64,000 nucleotides of DNA from an uncultured Bacilli bacterium (lineage in GTDB: Bacteria; Bacillota_I; Bacilli_A; RF39; UBA660), in the NCBI GenBank assembly GCA_934148995.1, contig CAKPDM010000002.1, forward strand, positions 76,802 through 140,801, written 5' to 3'. The notes under the pieces are model-generated. The model worked only from the letters and a program-made list of their open reading frames with translations, did no database searches and was not told the DNA's origin. A program made the position numbers and the translations under genes. Positions 25,273 through 33,203 of this stretch are shown piece after piece (the first letter of the stretch is position 1; the number at the start of each line of letters is the position of its first letter).

Positions 25273-26546
25273 TGAGAATAGGACTTTTTACTGATAGTTA
25301 TCCCCCATTTATAAACGGCGTTTCGACTAGTGTTGAAACACTTAAAAATGCTTTAGAAGAAAAAGGACATATCGTTTATGTTGTAACAGTCGGACAAGAT
25401 GCTACTACTTATTCATATGATGAAGAAAAAAGAATTTTAAAAGTACCAGGTTTACCTACTGGCATTTATGATTATAGAGCAGCTAGTATTTATCCAGTTA
25501 AAGTTATCAAGACAATAAAGTCTTGGGAGTTAGATATAATACATTCTCATACCGAAATGTGTATGGGAATATTTGCAAGGCTTCTTGCTAAGCAATATCA
25601 TATTCCGTTAGTACATACTTATCATACTATGTATAAAGATTATACATATTATATTTCTAGAAATCATAAATACTTTGATATGGGTTGTAAGAAAGCAGTG
25701 GAGTATTTAAGCAAATTTTATTGTGATGATACAGCTAATGCCTTTATTGTTCCTACTATAAAAACTTATCACTTATTTAGAGATGAATATCACTATAATA
25801 AAGAAATATATATTGTTCCAACAGGAATAGATTCTTCAAGATTTAATAAGGAAAATGTTAATTTACAGAAGGCAAATGAAATAAGAAAAAAATTAGGTTA
25901 TAAGAAGAATGATTTTGTTTATTTATTTGTAGGAAGAATGGCTCAAGAGAAAAATATTCTCTTTTTACTAGATGCAATGAGTAAAATTAAGAGTAGAAAA
26001 AATAATATAAAATTATTGTTAATTGGTGATGGACCAGATAAAGATGAATATGAAAGTAAAATGAAAGAATTGGTCCTTCAAGATTCAGTCAAATTTTTTG
26101 GTTCTGCTCCTTGGAATGATATGCCACTTTATTATCATATGTGTCAAGCCTTTGTAACAGCATCAGTTACAGAAACACAAGGTCTAACTGTGATAGAAGC
26201 TTTAGCAGCCGAAAAACCTGTTTTATGTATTGAGGATGAGGCTTTTCACACAATGGTTGTGGATAAACTTAATGGAATGTTTTTTAATGATATAGAAAAT
26301 TGTGCTAGTAAAATGCTTGAATTAGCAGCAGATAAGAAAGAATATAATTCACTTTTAAAGCATACTAAAGGTTCAATTAAGCAATATTCTTTAACTTCTT
26401 TTGCCGATAATGTCTTAGAAGTTTATAAGGTAGCGATTGAAAATTTTAATAATAAAAAAGATTTTTCTAATATGGTTCATAATACGGTAAAGAAACTTCT
26501 TGGTAAAAAGGATGGTAGTGCAGATGAAGGTAGTCTTAAATCATAA
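25272..26546 (+). CDS. Family 4 glycosyltransferase, probable diacylglycerol glucosyltransferase
   Basis: A GT-B enzyme of 424 residues. The N-terminal motif MRIGLFTDSYPPFINGVSTS is typical of alpha-glucosyl/galactosyl-diacylglycerol synthases. IHSHTEMCMG, HTYHTMYKDY, VGRMAQEKN and the nucleotide-sugar E-x7-E motif (ETQGLTVIE) are present. It likely transfers hexose from UDP-sugar to a membrane lipid on the cytoplasmic face, giving glycolipids or a lipoteichoic-acid anchor. The downstream tpiA start lies inside its 3' end. Confidence 0.85.
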   Translation: MRIGLFTDSYPPFINGVSTSVETLKNALEEKGHIVYVVTVGQDATTYSYDEEKRILKVPGLPTGIYDYRAASIYPVKVIKTIKSWELDIIHSHTEMCMGIFARLLAKQYHIPLVHTYHTMYKDYTYYISRNHKYFDMGCKKAVEYLSKFYCDDTANAFIVPTIKTYHLFRDEYHYNKEIYIVPTGIDSSRFNKENVNLQKANEIRKKLGYKKNDFVYLFVGRMAQEKNILFLLDAMSKIKSRKNNIKLLLIGDGPDKDEYESKMKELVLQDSVKFFGSAPWNDMPLYYHMCQAFVTASVTETQGLTVIEALAAEKPVLCIEDEAFHTMVVDKLNGMFFNDIENCASKMLELAADKKEYNSLLKHTKGSIKQYSLTSFADNVLEVYKVAIENFNNKKDFSNMVHNTVKKLLGKKDGSADEGSLKS

Positions 26547-27189
26547 AAGTAATTTAACTTATTCTGAAATAATTGATTATTATAATAAAATAGAAGATTT
26601 ATTTCCCAATGATAATTTGATAGTATGTCCTAGTACTTGTTACTTACCAATATTTAAAGATGTTACACTTGGTAGTCAAGATATTAGTAGCTATAAAATG
26701 GGAAGCTATACAGGAGAAGTATCAGGAGAAGCTTTAAAGTCTTTAGGAGTTAAATATGTTTTTATTAATCATAGTGAGCGAAGGCATTTCAAGAATGAAA
26801 CATTGACTGATGTTAAAGAAAAATTAAAAAGAGCAAAGGAGAATAACTTAATACCAATTCTTTGTATTGGGGAAGAAAAAGCTGAAAATACTATAGATGT
26901 TCTTTCTACTGATTTAGATTATTTACTTTCTGATTTATCATTTGATAAATTATATATTTCTTACGAGCCATGTTATTCTATTGGAACAGGTATTATTCCA
27001 GGTAAAGATAAGTTAATATCAGTTTTTGAGTTTTTACATAATAAATATAATTATCCGTTGTTTTATGGAGGCAGTGTTTCTAAAGAAAATATAACAACTT
27101 TTAAAGAAATACCTTATTTAGCGGGTGTCCTACTTGGAAAGGCTAGTCTTGATATAGAAGAAATTAAAGAAATCTTAAAACAAATATAG
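26524..27189 (+). CDS. tpiA: Triosephosphate isomerase, short divergent form
   Basis: TIM interconverts dihydroxyacetone phosphate and glyceraldehyde-3-phosphate. The ATG at 26524 follows AAAGGATGG and overlaps the glycosyltransferase by 23 bases; the product is 221 residues, against about 250 usually. Asn6 and Lys8 (LNHKSN) replace the usual NWKMN block, catalytic His84 is in INHSERR, catalytic Glu149 in SYEPCYSIGTG, and the phosphate loop is YGGSVSKEN. The catalytic residues are intact despite the divergence. Confidence 0.9.
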   Translation: MKVVLNHKSNLTYSEIIDYYNKIEDLFPNDNLIVCPSTCYLPIFKDVTLGSQDISSYKMGSYTGEVSGEALKSLGVKYVFINHSERRHFKNETLTDVKEKLKRAKENNLIPILCIGEEKAENTIDVLSTDLDYLLSDLSFDKLYISYEPCYSIGTGIIPGKDKLISVFEFLHNKYNYPLFYGGSVSKENITTFKEIPYLAGVLLGKASLDIEEIKEILKQI

Positions 27190-27215
27190 GAGGTCGACAA
27201 AATCTCCTATTTTTT
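27186..27215 (+). terminator. Terminator of the pgk-tpiA operon
   Basis: ATAGGAG pairs with CTCCTAT across an 11-base loop, followed by TTTTT. It overlaps the tpiA stop codon. Confidence 0.85.
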
Positions 27216-27239
27216 GCTCTATCATTTTTCTTTTTAATG

Positions 27240-27248
27240 TTATATAAT
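27240..27248 (+). promoter_or_regulatory. spo0A -10 region
   Basis: TATAAT (27243-27248) is preceded by TGT and lies just past the tpiA terminator; the leader is about 45 bases. No convincing -35 and no clean 0A box (TGTCGAA) were found. Confidence 0.45.
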
Positions 27249-27299
27249 TAAAATGCATAGGGTAGTATTGATGCGTGGTAGTATATGGAAGGAGAACTT

Positions 27300-28076
27300 A
27301 TGGAAAAAACCAACGTATTAATGATTGATGATAACTTTGAATTGATCAAAATGGTAAAGGAGTATTTTAGTAATAGTGAAACTGTTGCTATTAATTTAAC
27401 TGCTAATGACGGAGTTGAAGGCTTAGACATAATTTTGAATAAAGAAGATGAGTATGATGTAATTTTACTTGACTTGATAATGCCTAATAAAGACGGGTTA
27501 CAAGTACTAAGAGAACTAAGAGAAAGAAATCTTCATAAAAGTGTAATAGTTTTAACTTCTTTTAATGCACAAAATGTAATAAGAGAGGCTAGTGAACTTG
27601 GAATAAGTTATTTTATTCTAAAACCATTTGAATTAACCGAACTTGAAAAAAGGATAGTTGAATGTGGACATAAAGCAAAATATGATGGAAAGGTATTTGA
27701 TATGCGATATAATAATCTACAAATATCAATTACTAATATTCTTCATGAACTTGGTGTTCCTTCACATATAAAAGGATATCAATATATAAGAGAAGGTATA
27801 ACAGTTTTGTTTGATCACCCTGACGTAATTGGTGGAATAACTAAGGAATTATATCCAGATATAGCTGCTAAATATGATACAACTGTATCGAGAGTTGAAA
27901 GAGCAATAAGACATGCCATAGAAGTTAGTTGGAATAGAGGAAATTGGCAACTAATGGAGGAGATTTTTGGTCATAGTGTAGATATAGATAAGGCAAAACC
28001 GACAAATTCAGAATTTATTGTAACGGTAGCAGATAAACTTAGATTAGAATTTCACCAGGACCCAGTTAAGAATTAA
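27300..28076 (+). CDS. spo0A: Sporulation master response regulator Spo0A
   Basis: Spo0A controls entry into sporulation and other stationary-phase choices in Bacillota. The ATG at 27300 follows GGAAGGAG and gives 258 residues. The receiver has acidic residues Asp10-Asp11, the phospho-acceptor Asp58 in ILLDLIMP, Thr86 and Lys108. The C-terminal domain has LGVPSHIKGYQYIREGI, the recognition helix SRVERAIRHAIEVSWNRG and KPTNSEFI, close to Bacillus Spo0A. It is transcribed alone; no other sporulation gene is in the window. Confidence 0.95.
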   Translation: MEKTNVLMIDDNFELIKMVKEYFSNSETVAINLTANDGVEGLDIILNKEDEYDVILLDLIMPNKDGLQVLRELRERNLHKSVIVLTSFNAQNVIREASELGISYFILKPFELTELEKRIVECGHKAKYDGKVFDMRYNNLQISITNILHELGVPSHIKGYQYIREGITVLFDHPDVIGGITKELYPDIAAKYDTTVSRVERAIRHAIEVSWNRGNWQLMEEIFGHSVDIDKAKPTNSEFIVTVADKLRLEFHQDPVKN

Positions 28077-28093
28077 TAATATTAAATATATAA

Positions 28094-28124
28094 AAAAGCA
28101 GATAATGAAGAGTTGTCTGTTTTT
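28094..28124 (+). terminator. Terminator of spo0A
   Basis: CAGATAA pairs with TTGTCTG (one G-U pair) around a 7-base loop, followed by TTTTTAATT. Confidence 0.65.
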
Positions 28125-28213
28125 AATTATATAAAACTAGCCAAAATGTAAAATATTAATTATAGTAATAATTTAAATTATAAAGAAATTGTCATTTTTA
28201 ATGATATTCTATA

Positions 28214-28242
28214 TTGACTTTAAAAATTTAATAAACTATACT
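28214..28242 (+). promoter_or_regulatory. Promoter of the DUF4143 ATPase gene
   Basis: TTGACT (28214-28219), 17 bases, TATACT (28237-28242). Confidence 0.75.
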
Positions 28243-28277
28243 TAATCTGTATTAAATATGTGAGGTGAGTACAATTT

Positions 28278-29552
28278 ATGGAACGAAAAATAGAAAAATT
28301 CTTTCAAAGATGGAAGGAAGATAAGGTAAGAAAACCTCTTCTTCTATTTGGACTAAAACAAGTTGGAAAGACATACACAGTCCTAGAATTTGGAAGAAAA
28401 AATTATAAAAATATTGCTTATTTTAATACCTTACATAATGAAGATTTATTGAAAGTTTTAAAAAAAGAACGTTCAATTGCTAGACTAGTAAATGTTTTAG
28501 CTGATTTAGCAGATGTTCCTATTGAAAAAAATGATACGCTGATAATTTTTGATAATGTAGAAGATGAAGAAATAATTAAAAGCATAAAGCTATTTGGTTT
28601 TGATAGAAATGACTATCATGTAATTGCCATAACTTCAAGAAGAGAAAATTTAGTTAAATTTAGTAGCGAAGAATTACAATATAAATTTATGACTGAAATG
28701 GACTTTGAAGAGTATTTGTGGGCAAGAGACGAAAAAGAATTGGCAGACCTTATTAGAAAATCATATCAGAATAAAAAAGTTTGTTCTAAACATGCTAAGA
28801 TAATTGACTTATTCTATGATTATCTATTAACAGGTGGTTTTCCAGAAGTTGTTAAAGAATCATTTCAAAACATTAGTAGAGGTTACTATGAAAGTGTTAA
28901 AGAAAAAATTTCTGAAATACTTAGAACATTCCTAACTGAATGTGATAATCTGATAGATATTCCAAGAGGTTTAGAAGTCTTAGATAGTATTCCTAGTCAG
29001 TTAGAAAAAGAAAATAAAAAGTTTCAATACGGAGTTTTAGGTTATGGAAGAAGAGCTAAGGAATATGAAAATGTTATTAAATATTTAGTTAGTAATCAAT
29101 TACTTTATCGTAGTTATAAAATAAGAACAATAAAATCACCTTTATCAAGTTGTCGTGAATTAGATAGCTTTAAACTATACTATCCTGATGATGGAATATT
29201 GTCAGGTAAATATCATTTAACAAAAAAACAACTATTAGAAAAAACAGACTTAAAGTATGCTCTTTTTGAAAATCATATAGCACATACTTTGTTTGAAGCT
29301 GGTTATTCTCTTTATTATTATCAATCAGAAGGAAAAGCAGAAGTTAACTTTGTCATTCAAAATAGAATGGGAAAAGTAATTCCTATTGAAATAGTAAAAC
29401 AAGGTTCTAAGTCTAAGAGTTTGTCAGTATTTATGAAAAAATATGTGGTGACAGATGCCTATCGAATTACAGAAAATAATTTTTCACTAAAAAAAGGTGT
29501 TTATTATTTACCTATTTATGCGGTATTTTGTTTAAATGAACAGATATATTAG
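28278..29552 (+). CDS. AAA-type ATPase with DUF4143-like C-terminus
   Basis: The 424 residues begin with a P-loop NTPase of the AAA_14 kind: Walker A GLKQVGKT (25-32) and Walker B LIIFDNVED (Asp92). The middle contains the TGGFPEVV block typical of this group, and the C-terminal part has the DUF4143 nuclease-like fold element (ENHIAHTLFEAGY...KAEVNFVIQ...IPIEIVKQ). These proteins are common, of unknown role, and often duplicated in genomes. It has its own promoter; gpmI follows after 15 bases and may be co-transcribed. Confidence 0.85.
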   Translation: MERKIEKFFQRWKEDKVRKPLLLFGLKQVGKTYTVLEFGRKNYKNIAYFNTLHNEDLLKVLKKERSIARLVNVLADLADVPIEKNDTLIIFDNVEDEEIIKSIKLFGFDRNDYHVIAITSRRENLVKFSSEELQYKFMTEMDFEEYLWARDEKELADLIRKSYQNKKVCSKHAKIIDLFYDYLLTGGFPEVVKESFQNISRGYYESVKEKISEILRTFLTECDNLIDIPRGLEVLDSIPSQLEKENKKFQYGVLGYGRRAKEYENVIKYLVSNQLLYRSYKIRTIKSPLSSCRELDSFKLYYPDDGILSGKYHLTKKQLLEKTDLKYALFENHIAHTLFEAGYSLYYYQSEGKAEVNFVIQNRMGKVIPIEIVKQGSKSKSLSVFMKKYVVTDAYRITENNFSLKKGVYYLPIYAVFCLNEQIY

Positions 29553-29567
29553 AAAGAAGGATATAAA

Positions 29568-31064
29568 TTGAAAAAAGTATTATTGACAATCATAGATGGT
29601 TTTGGTTATCGTGAAGAAAAGAAAGGAAATGCAGTAATTGCAGCTAATCCAGCAAATATTATCTCTTTATGGAAGGAGTATCCACATACCACTTTACAAG
29701 CAAGTGGTGAAGAAGTAGGACTTCCTAAAGGACAAATGGGAAACAGTGAAGTAGGTCACTTAAATATTGGAGCAGGACGTGTTGTTGATCAACCACTTAT
29801 GCAAATAAATCATGCTATTGAAGATGGAAGTTTCTTTAAGAATGAAGTGCTTCTTGATGTTATTAATCATTGTAAGAAAAATAAGTCAGCCCTACATTTA
29901 TTCTGTTTACTTAGTGATGGTGGTATTCATTCACATATAAATCATTTATTTGCTATGTTAGATTTATGTAAAAAAGAAGAATTTTCTAATGTTTATGTAC
30001 ATGCTTTTTTAGATGGAAGAGATACTCTACCTAATGTAGCTTTAACTTATTTAGATGAATTAGATAAAAAATTAAAAGAACTAGGTATTGGTAAACTTCG
30101 TGATGTGTCAGGAAGATATTATTCTATGGATAGAGAAAGAATGTGGAATTTAACTAAAGAATATTATGATTTACTAGTACATAATGAAGGAGAAAAAATA
30201 TCATCTTGTAAAGAATATATTAATGCTTCTTATGAAAAAGGTATAATGGATGAGTTTATTGTTCCAGCAAGATTAATGGATGAAGGGAACTTAAAAGAAA
30301 ATGATGGTATGGTAATGGTAAACTTTAGACCAGATCGTATTACTCAGTTGTTTACCGCTATAACTAATAAAGAATTTAAAGAATTTGAACGTGTTGATTT
30401 TAAAAATACTAAATTAGTTACAATGATGACACCTGAACATATAGTTATTTCAACACCAGCATTTCCACCAATGCATCTTACTAATACTTTAGGAGAATAT
30501 GCTGCTTCAAAAGGACTTAAAGTATTAAGAATAGCTGAAGCTAGTAAATATCCACACGTTACTTATTTCTTTGATGGTGGTGAAGAAAAAGAATTACCAA
30601 ATACTGATAAAATAATTGTACCTCGTAAAGATGTAGCAACTTATGATTTATATCCAAAAATGAGTGCTTATGAAGTAGCAGATAAATTGATTGAAGTAAT
30701 GGATAATTATGATTTAGTTATTTTAAACTTTGCTAATTGTGATATGGTTGGTCATACTGGTAAATTTGATAAAGTAGAAGAAGCTGTTCGAGCAGTAGAT
30801 GAAAATGTTAAAAGATTATATGATGCTTCTTTAGAAAAAGGCTTTACTATGTTTGTAACAGCTGACCATGGTAATTCTGAAGTAATGGTTGATGATAAGG
30901 ATGAGATAATTACTTCTCATACAACTTCACCTGTGCCATTTATTATCACTGATAACAACATTAAAAATATTAAAAGTGGTAAGTTAGGAGATATTGCTCC
31001 AACTATTTTAGAGTATATGGGACTAGATATACCAACAGAAATGACAGGAAATAAATTAATTTAA
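29568..31064 (+). CDS. gpmI: 2,3-bisphosphoglycerate-independent phosphoglycerate mutase
   Basis: GpmI interconverts 3- and 2-phosphoglycerate using Mn2+ and a phosphoserine intermediate. The 498 residues begin at a TTG after GAAGGA. Catalytic Ser60 lies in MGNSEVGH. Other blocks are FLDGRDTLP, VNFRPDRITQL, NFANCDMVGHTG and TADHGNSE, which carry the metal ligands. With gap, pgk, tpiA and eno, the window covers the whole lower glycolytic route except pyruvate kinase. Confidence 0.96.
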   Translation: MKKVLLTIIDGFGYREEKKGNAVIAANPANIISLWKEYPHTTLQASGEEVGLPKGQMGNSEVGHLNIGAGRVVDQPLMQINHAIEDGSFFKNEVLLDVINHCKKNKSALHLFCLLSDGGIHSHINHLFAMLDLCKKEEFSNVYVHAFLDGRDTLPNVALTYLDELDKKLKELGIGKLRDVSGRYYSMDRERMWNLTKEYYDLLVHNEGEKISSCKEYINASYEKGIMDEFIVPARLMDEGNLKENDGMVMVNFRPDRITQLFTAITNKEFKEFERVDFKNTKLVTMMTPEHIVISTPAFPPMHLTNTLGEYAASKGLKVLRIAEASKYPHVTYFFDGGEEKELPNTDKIIVPRKDVATYDLYPKMSAYEVADKLIEVMDNYDLVILNFANCDMVGHTGKFDKVEEAVRAVDENVKRLYDASLEKGFTMFVTADHGNSEVMVDDKDEIITSHTTSPVPFIITDNNIKNIKSGKLGDIAPTILEYMGLDIPTEMTGNKLI

Positions 31065-31080
31065 TATTTATAGAGGGTTT

Positions 31081-31398
31081 ATGGTAAGTAAAAATAGTAA
31101 TCTTATTTTAGAAAAGCAGCAAACTTGTGAACATCTTGCTTGGTATTTGCTAGATAAAACTGTTATTAATGATAAGACATACTTTGATTGTCAGTGTCTT
31201 TCTTGTAGAAAAATTGAAGAAAGAAAAGCGGAATATTTTAATGATAAAAATGTTATTATTGAAAGCGAAAAAGTTAGATGTAAAGAAAGATATGGTGCAA
31301 TTGTCTGTCTTTATCTAGATTATTTAGTTAGTAGTGAAATTGATAGTGATGTAGTAAATAAGAGTAAAAAGTTTGTTAAAGTAATGAATAGAAAGTAA
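31081..31398 (+). CDS. Small Cys-containing protein, unknown function
   Basis: A 105-residue product with no recognised family. The N-terminal half has C-x2-H-like and C-x-C-x2-C spacing (TCEHLAW, CQCLSCRK), which could bind a metal. The rest is charged and helical. GAGGG precedes the ATG 16 bases after gpmI, so it probably shares that transcript. A terminator follows. Confidence 0.6.
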   Translation: MVSKNSNLILEKQQTCEHLAWYLLDKTVINDKTYFDCQCLSCRKIEERKAEYFNDKNVIIESEKVRCKERYGAIVCLYLDYLVSSEIDSDVVNKSKKFVKVMNRK

Positions 31399-31419
31399 CC
31401 AGAAATTGGTTATTTTTTT
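31396..31419 (+). terminator. Terminator of the gpmI operon
   Basis: TAACCA pairs with TGGTTA around GAAAT, followed by TTTTTTT; it includes the stop codon of the 105-residue gene. Confidence 0.75.
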
Positions 31420-31422
31420 CTC

Positions 31423-31451
31423 TTGATAATAGAACAACTGTATTATATAAT
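31423..31451 (+). promoter_or_regulatory. Promoter of the Y-family polymerase gene
   Basis: TTGATA (31423-31428), 17 bases, perfect TATAAT (31446-31451). No LexA-type operator was seen near it. Confidence 0.8.
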
Positions 31452-31473
31452 ATAGTCACATTTAGGAGGAATT

Positions 31474-32670
31474 ATGGCGAGAATTATTTTTCATATAGAT
31501 GTTAATAATGCATTTTTATCTTGGACAGCTGTTAATCTTTTAGAGAATGGTTATAAAAAAGATATAAGAAAAATACCTGCAGTGATTGCGGGAGATGAAA
31601 AACTTAGACATGGAATAGTTTTAGCTAAAAGTCCAGTTGCTAAAAAATATGGAATAGTAACAGCAGAGACATTATATAGTGCTAGAAAAAAATGTAAGTG
31701 GATAGAAGTTTTTCCTCCTAATCATACTATTTATATGGAACAATCGAAAAAGCTGTATAACTACTTAGCTACTTACACACCTGACATTGAGCAGTATTCA
31801 GTAGATGAGTGTTTTTTAGATATGACAGGAACGACCTTATTATATGGTACTGATTATGTTAAATTAGCACATAAAATGAAAGATGAAATTAAAGAAAAGT
31901 TTGGATTTACAGTTAATGTTGGTATAGGAGAAAATAAGTTATGCGCTAAGATGGCAAGTGATTTTGAAAAACCAGATAAAGTACATACTCTTTTTATGAA
32001 TGAAATAGAAACTAAGATGTGGCCTCTTCCTGTTAGTGATTTGTTTATGTTAGGAAGAAGTTCAGCTAGAAAGTTAGAAAGTCTTGGGATAAGAACAATT
32101 GGTGATTTAGCTAAGTGTCCCAAGCAATTACTTGTAAAGCATTTTAAAAAACAAGGTGAATATTTTCTAGAAGCTTCAAGAGGTATTGATAATAGTAAAG
32201 TAGTTTCCAAAAGGGAAAAAAATAAGTGTATTAGTATTTCTAAGACTTTACCATATGATTATACAAAGAAAGAAGAATTAGAGAAAATACTATTTGATGA
32301 AGTAGAAAGTGTTACTTTTGAACTTAGAAGAAAAAAGCTTTATGCTAAAACAGTAGCGATTACGTATAGAAATTTTTTATTTAAAAATTATTCTCATCAG
32401 ATGACTATAGATAATCCGACTAGTTCTACAAATGATATATATAATTTAGTAATTACTTTATTTGAGCGAAGCTGGAAAGAAGACCCTATCAGAAATATAG
32501 GTGTAAGGTTAGCTGATTTAACTTCTGAACGAAAAGAACAGATGTCAATTTTTGATAATACTGAGAAGGTAGAAACAAATAAGATGGAAGAAGTAATGGA
32601 CGATATAATCAGTAGATTTGGTCGAGATAGTGTTAGATTTGCTAGTAAAAGCAAAATTACCAGGCGTTAA
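31474..32670 (+). CDS. dinB: Y-family DNA polymerase (DNA polymerase IV-like)
   Basis: A translesion polymerase of 398 residues. Metal ligands are in FHIDVNNAF near the N-terminus (Asp9) and in YSVDECFLDMT. VNVGIGENKLCAKMASDFEKP and the HhH-type thumb LGIRTIGDLAKCP are also family marks, and a little-finger domain follows. The 'VNNAFLSW' start and ~400 length are like the DinB variant of many gut Bacillota. AGGAGG precedes the ATG. It is a single-gene unit between a terminator and the S10 promoter. Confidence 0.93.
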   Translation: MARIIFHIDVNNAFLSWTAVNLLENGYKKDIRKIPAVIAGDEKLRHGIVLAKSPVAKKYGIVTAETLYSARKKCKWIEVFPPNHTIYMEQSKKLYNYLATYTPDIEQYSVDECFLDMTGTTLLYGTDYVKLAHKMKDEIKEKFGFTVNVGIGENKLCAKMASDFEKPDKVHTLFMNEIETKMWPLPVSDLFMLGRSSARKLESLGIRTIGDLAKCPKQLLVKHFKKQGEYFLEASRGIDNSKVVSKREKNKCISISKTLPYDYTKKEELEKILFDEVESVTFELRRKKLYAKTVAITYRNFLFKNYSHQMTIDNPTSSTNDIYNLVITLFERSWKEDPIRNIGVRLADLTSERKEQMSIFDNTEKVETNKMEEVMDDIISRFGRDSVRFASKSKITRR

Positions 32671-32727
32671 CACTGCAACTTTACACTTTTCTTCAGAATT
32701 TTTTTGAAATTTATCAACAAAAATAGC

Positions 32728-32756
32728 TTGTTTTTCTTGAAATAGTATGCTAAAAT
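32728..32756 (+). promoter_or_regulatory. Promoter of the S10-spc-alpha ribosomal cluster
   Basis: TTGTTT (32728-32733), 17 bases ending near TGC, TAAAAT (32751-32756). No other strong promoter or terminator was seen until rplQ, about 14 kb downstream. Confidence 0.65.
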
Positions 32757-32762
32757 TAAATA

Positions 32763-32871
32763 CGTGTGACTGCTTAGATGTGAGAGGTTGCCGATACGCC
32801 AGGTTAAGTTGACAATGGAAATCGGGTTATTCGCACGGAGCAAGTCTATACTAGATATAGGCGAAGGGAGG
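32763..32871 (+). promoter_or_regulatory. Structured S10-operon leader
   Basis: A relatively G+C-rich leader of about 110 bases. An outer stem GTGTGA (32764-32769)/TCGCAC (32831-32836) encloses an inner stem CCGAT (32791-32795)/ATCGG (32821-32825), followed by a small hairpin CTATA/TATAG just before the GGGAGG ribosome site. It looks like the r-protein leader found ahead of rpsJ in Bacillota; the ligand (possibly L4 or another product of the operon) is not readable. Confidence 0.65.
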
Positions 32872-32879
32872 AAGTTACT

Positions 32880-33191
32880 ATGTCAACAGAAAAAGTTCGT
32901 ATCAAATTAAGAGCTTATGATCACAGAGTTCTTGATGATGCTGTAACAAGAATTGTAGAAACTGTTAAAAGAAGTGGAGGAGAGGTTATTGGACCTGTAC
33001 CATTACCTACTGAAATTGAAAAGTTCACAATTTTAAGAGCTGTTCACAAATATAAAGATAGTCGTGAACAATTCGAAATGCGTACACATAAACGTTTAAT
33101 CGATATTAAAAATCCTAATAAGGATACAATCGAAGCTTTAAAACGTTTAGACTTACCAAGCGGTGTAGACATTCAAATCAAAATGATTTAA
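32880..33191 (+). CDS. rpsJ: 30S ribosomal protein S10
   Basis: First gene of the S10 cluster. The 103 residues match the family along their length (KVRIKLRAYDHRVLDDA; GPVPLPTEIEKFTILR; RTHKRLIDI). S10 is also the NusE antitermination partner. GGGAGG precedes the ATG, directly after the structured leader. Confidence 0.97.
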   Translation: MSTEKVRIKLRAYDHRVLDDAVTRIVETVKRSGGEVIGPVPLPTEIEKFTILRAVHKYKDSREQFEMRTHKRLIDIKNPNKDTIEALKRLDLPSGVDIQIKMI

Positions 33192-33203
33192 TAGGAGGAT
33201 AAA

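Noticed and set aside
27190..27198. Possible Spo0A box (GTCGACA) upstream of spo0A
   Set aside because: Only 6 of 7 bases match TTCGACA and it lies in the loop of the tpiA terminator, so it is probably chance.
31420..31474. LexA/SOS operator at the Y-family polymerase gene
   Set aside because: No palindrome resembling the Bacillota LexA box was seen near the promoter.
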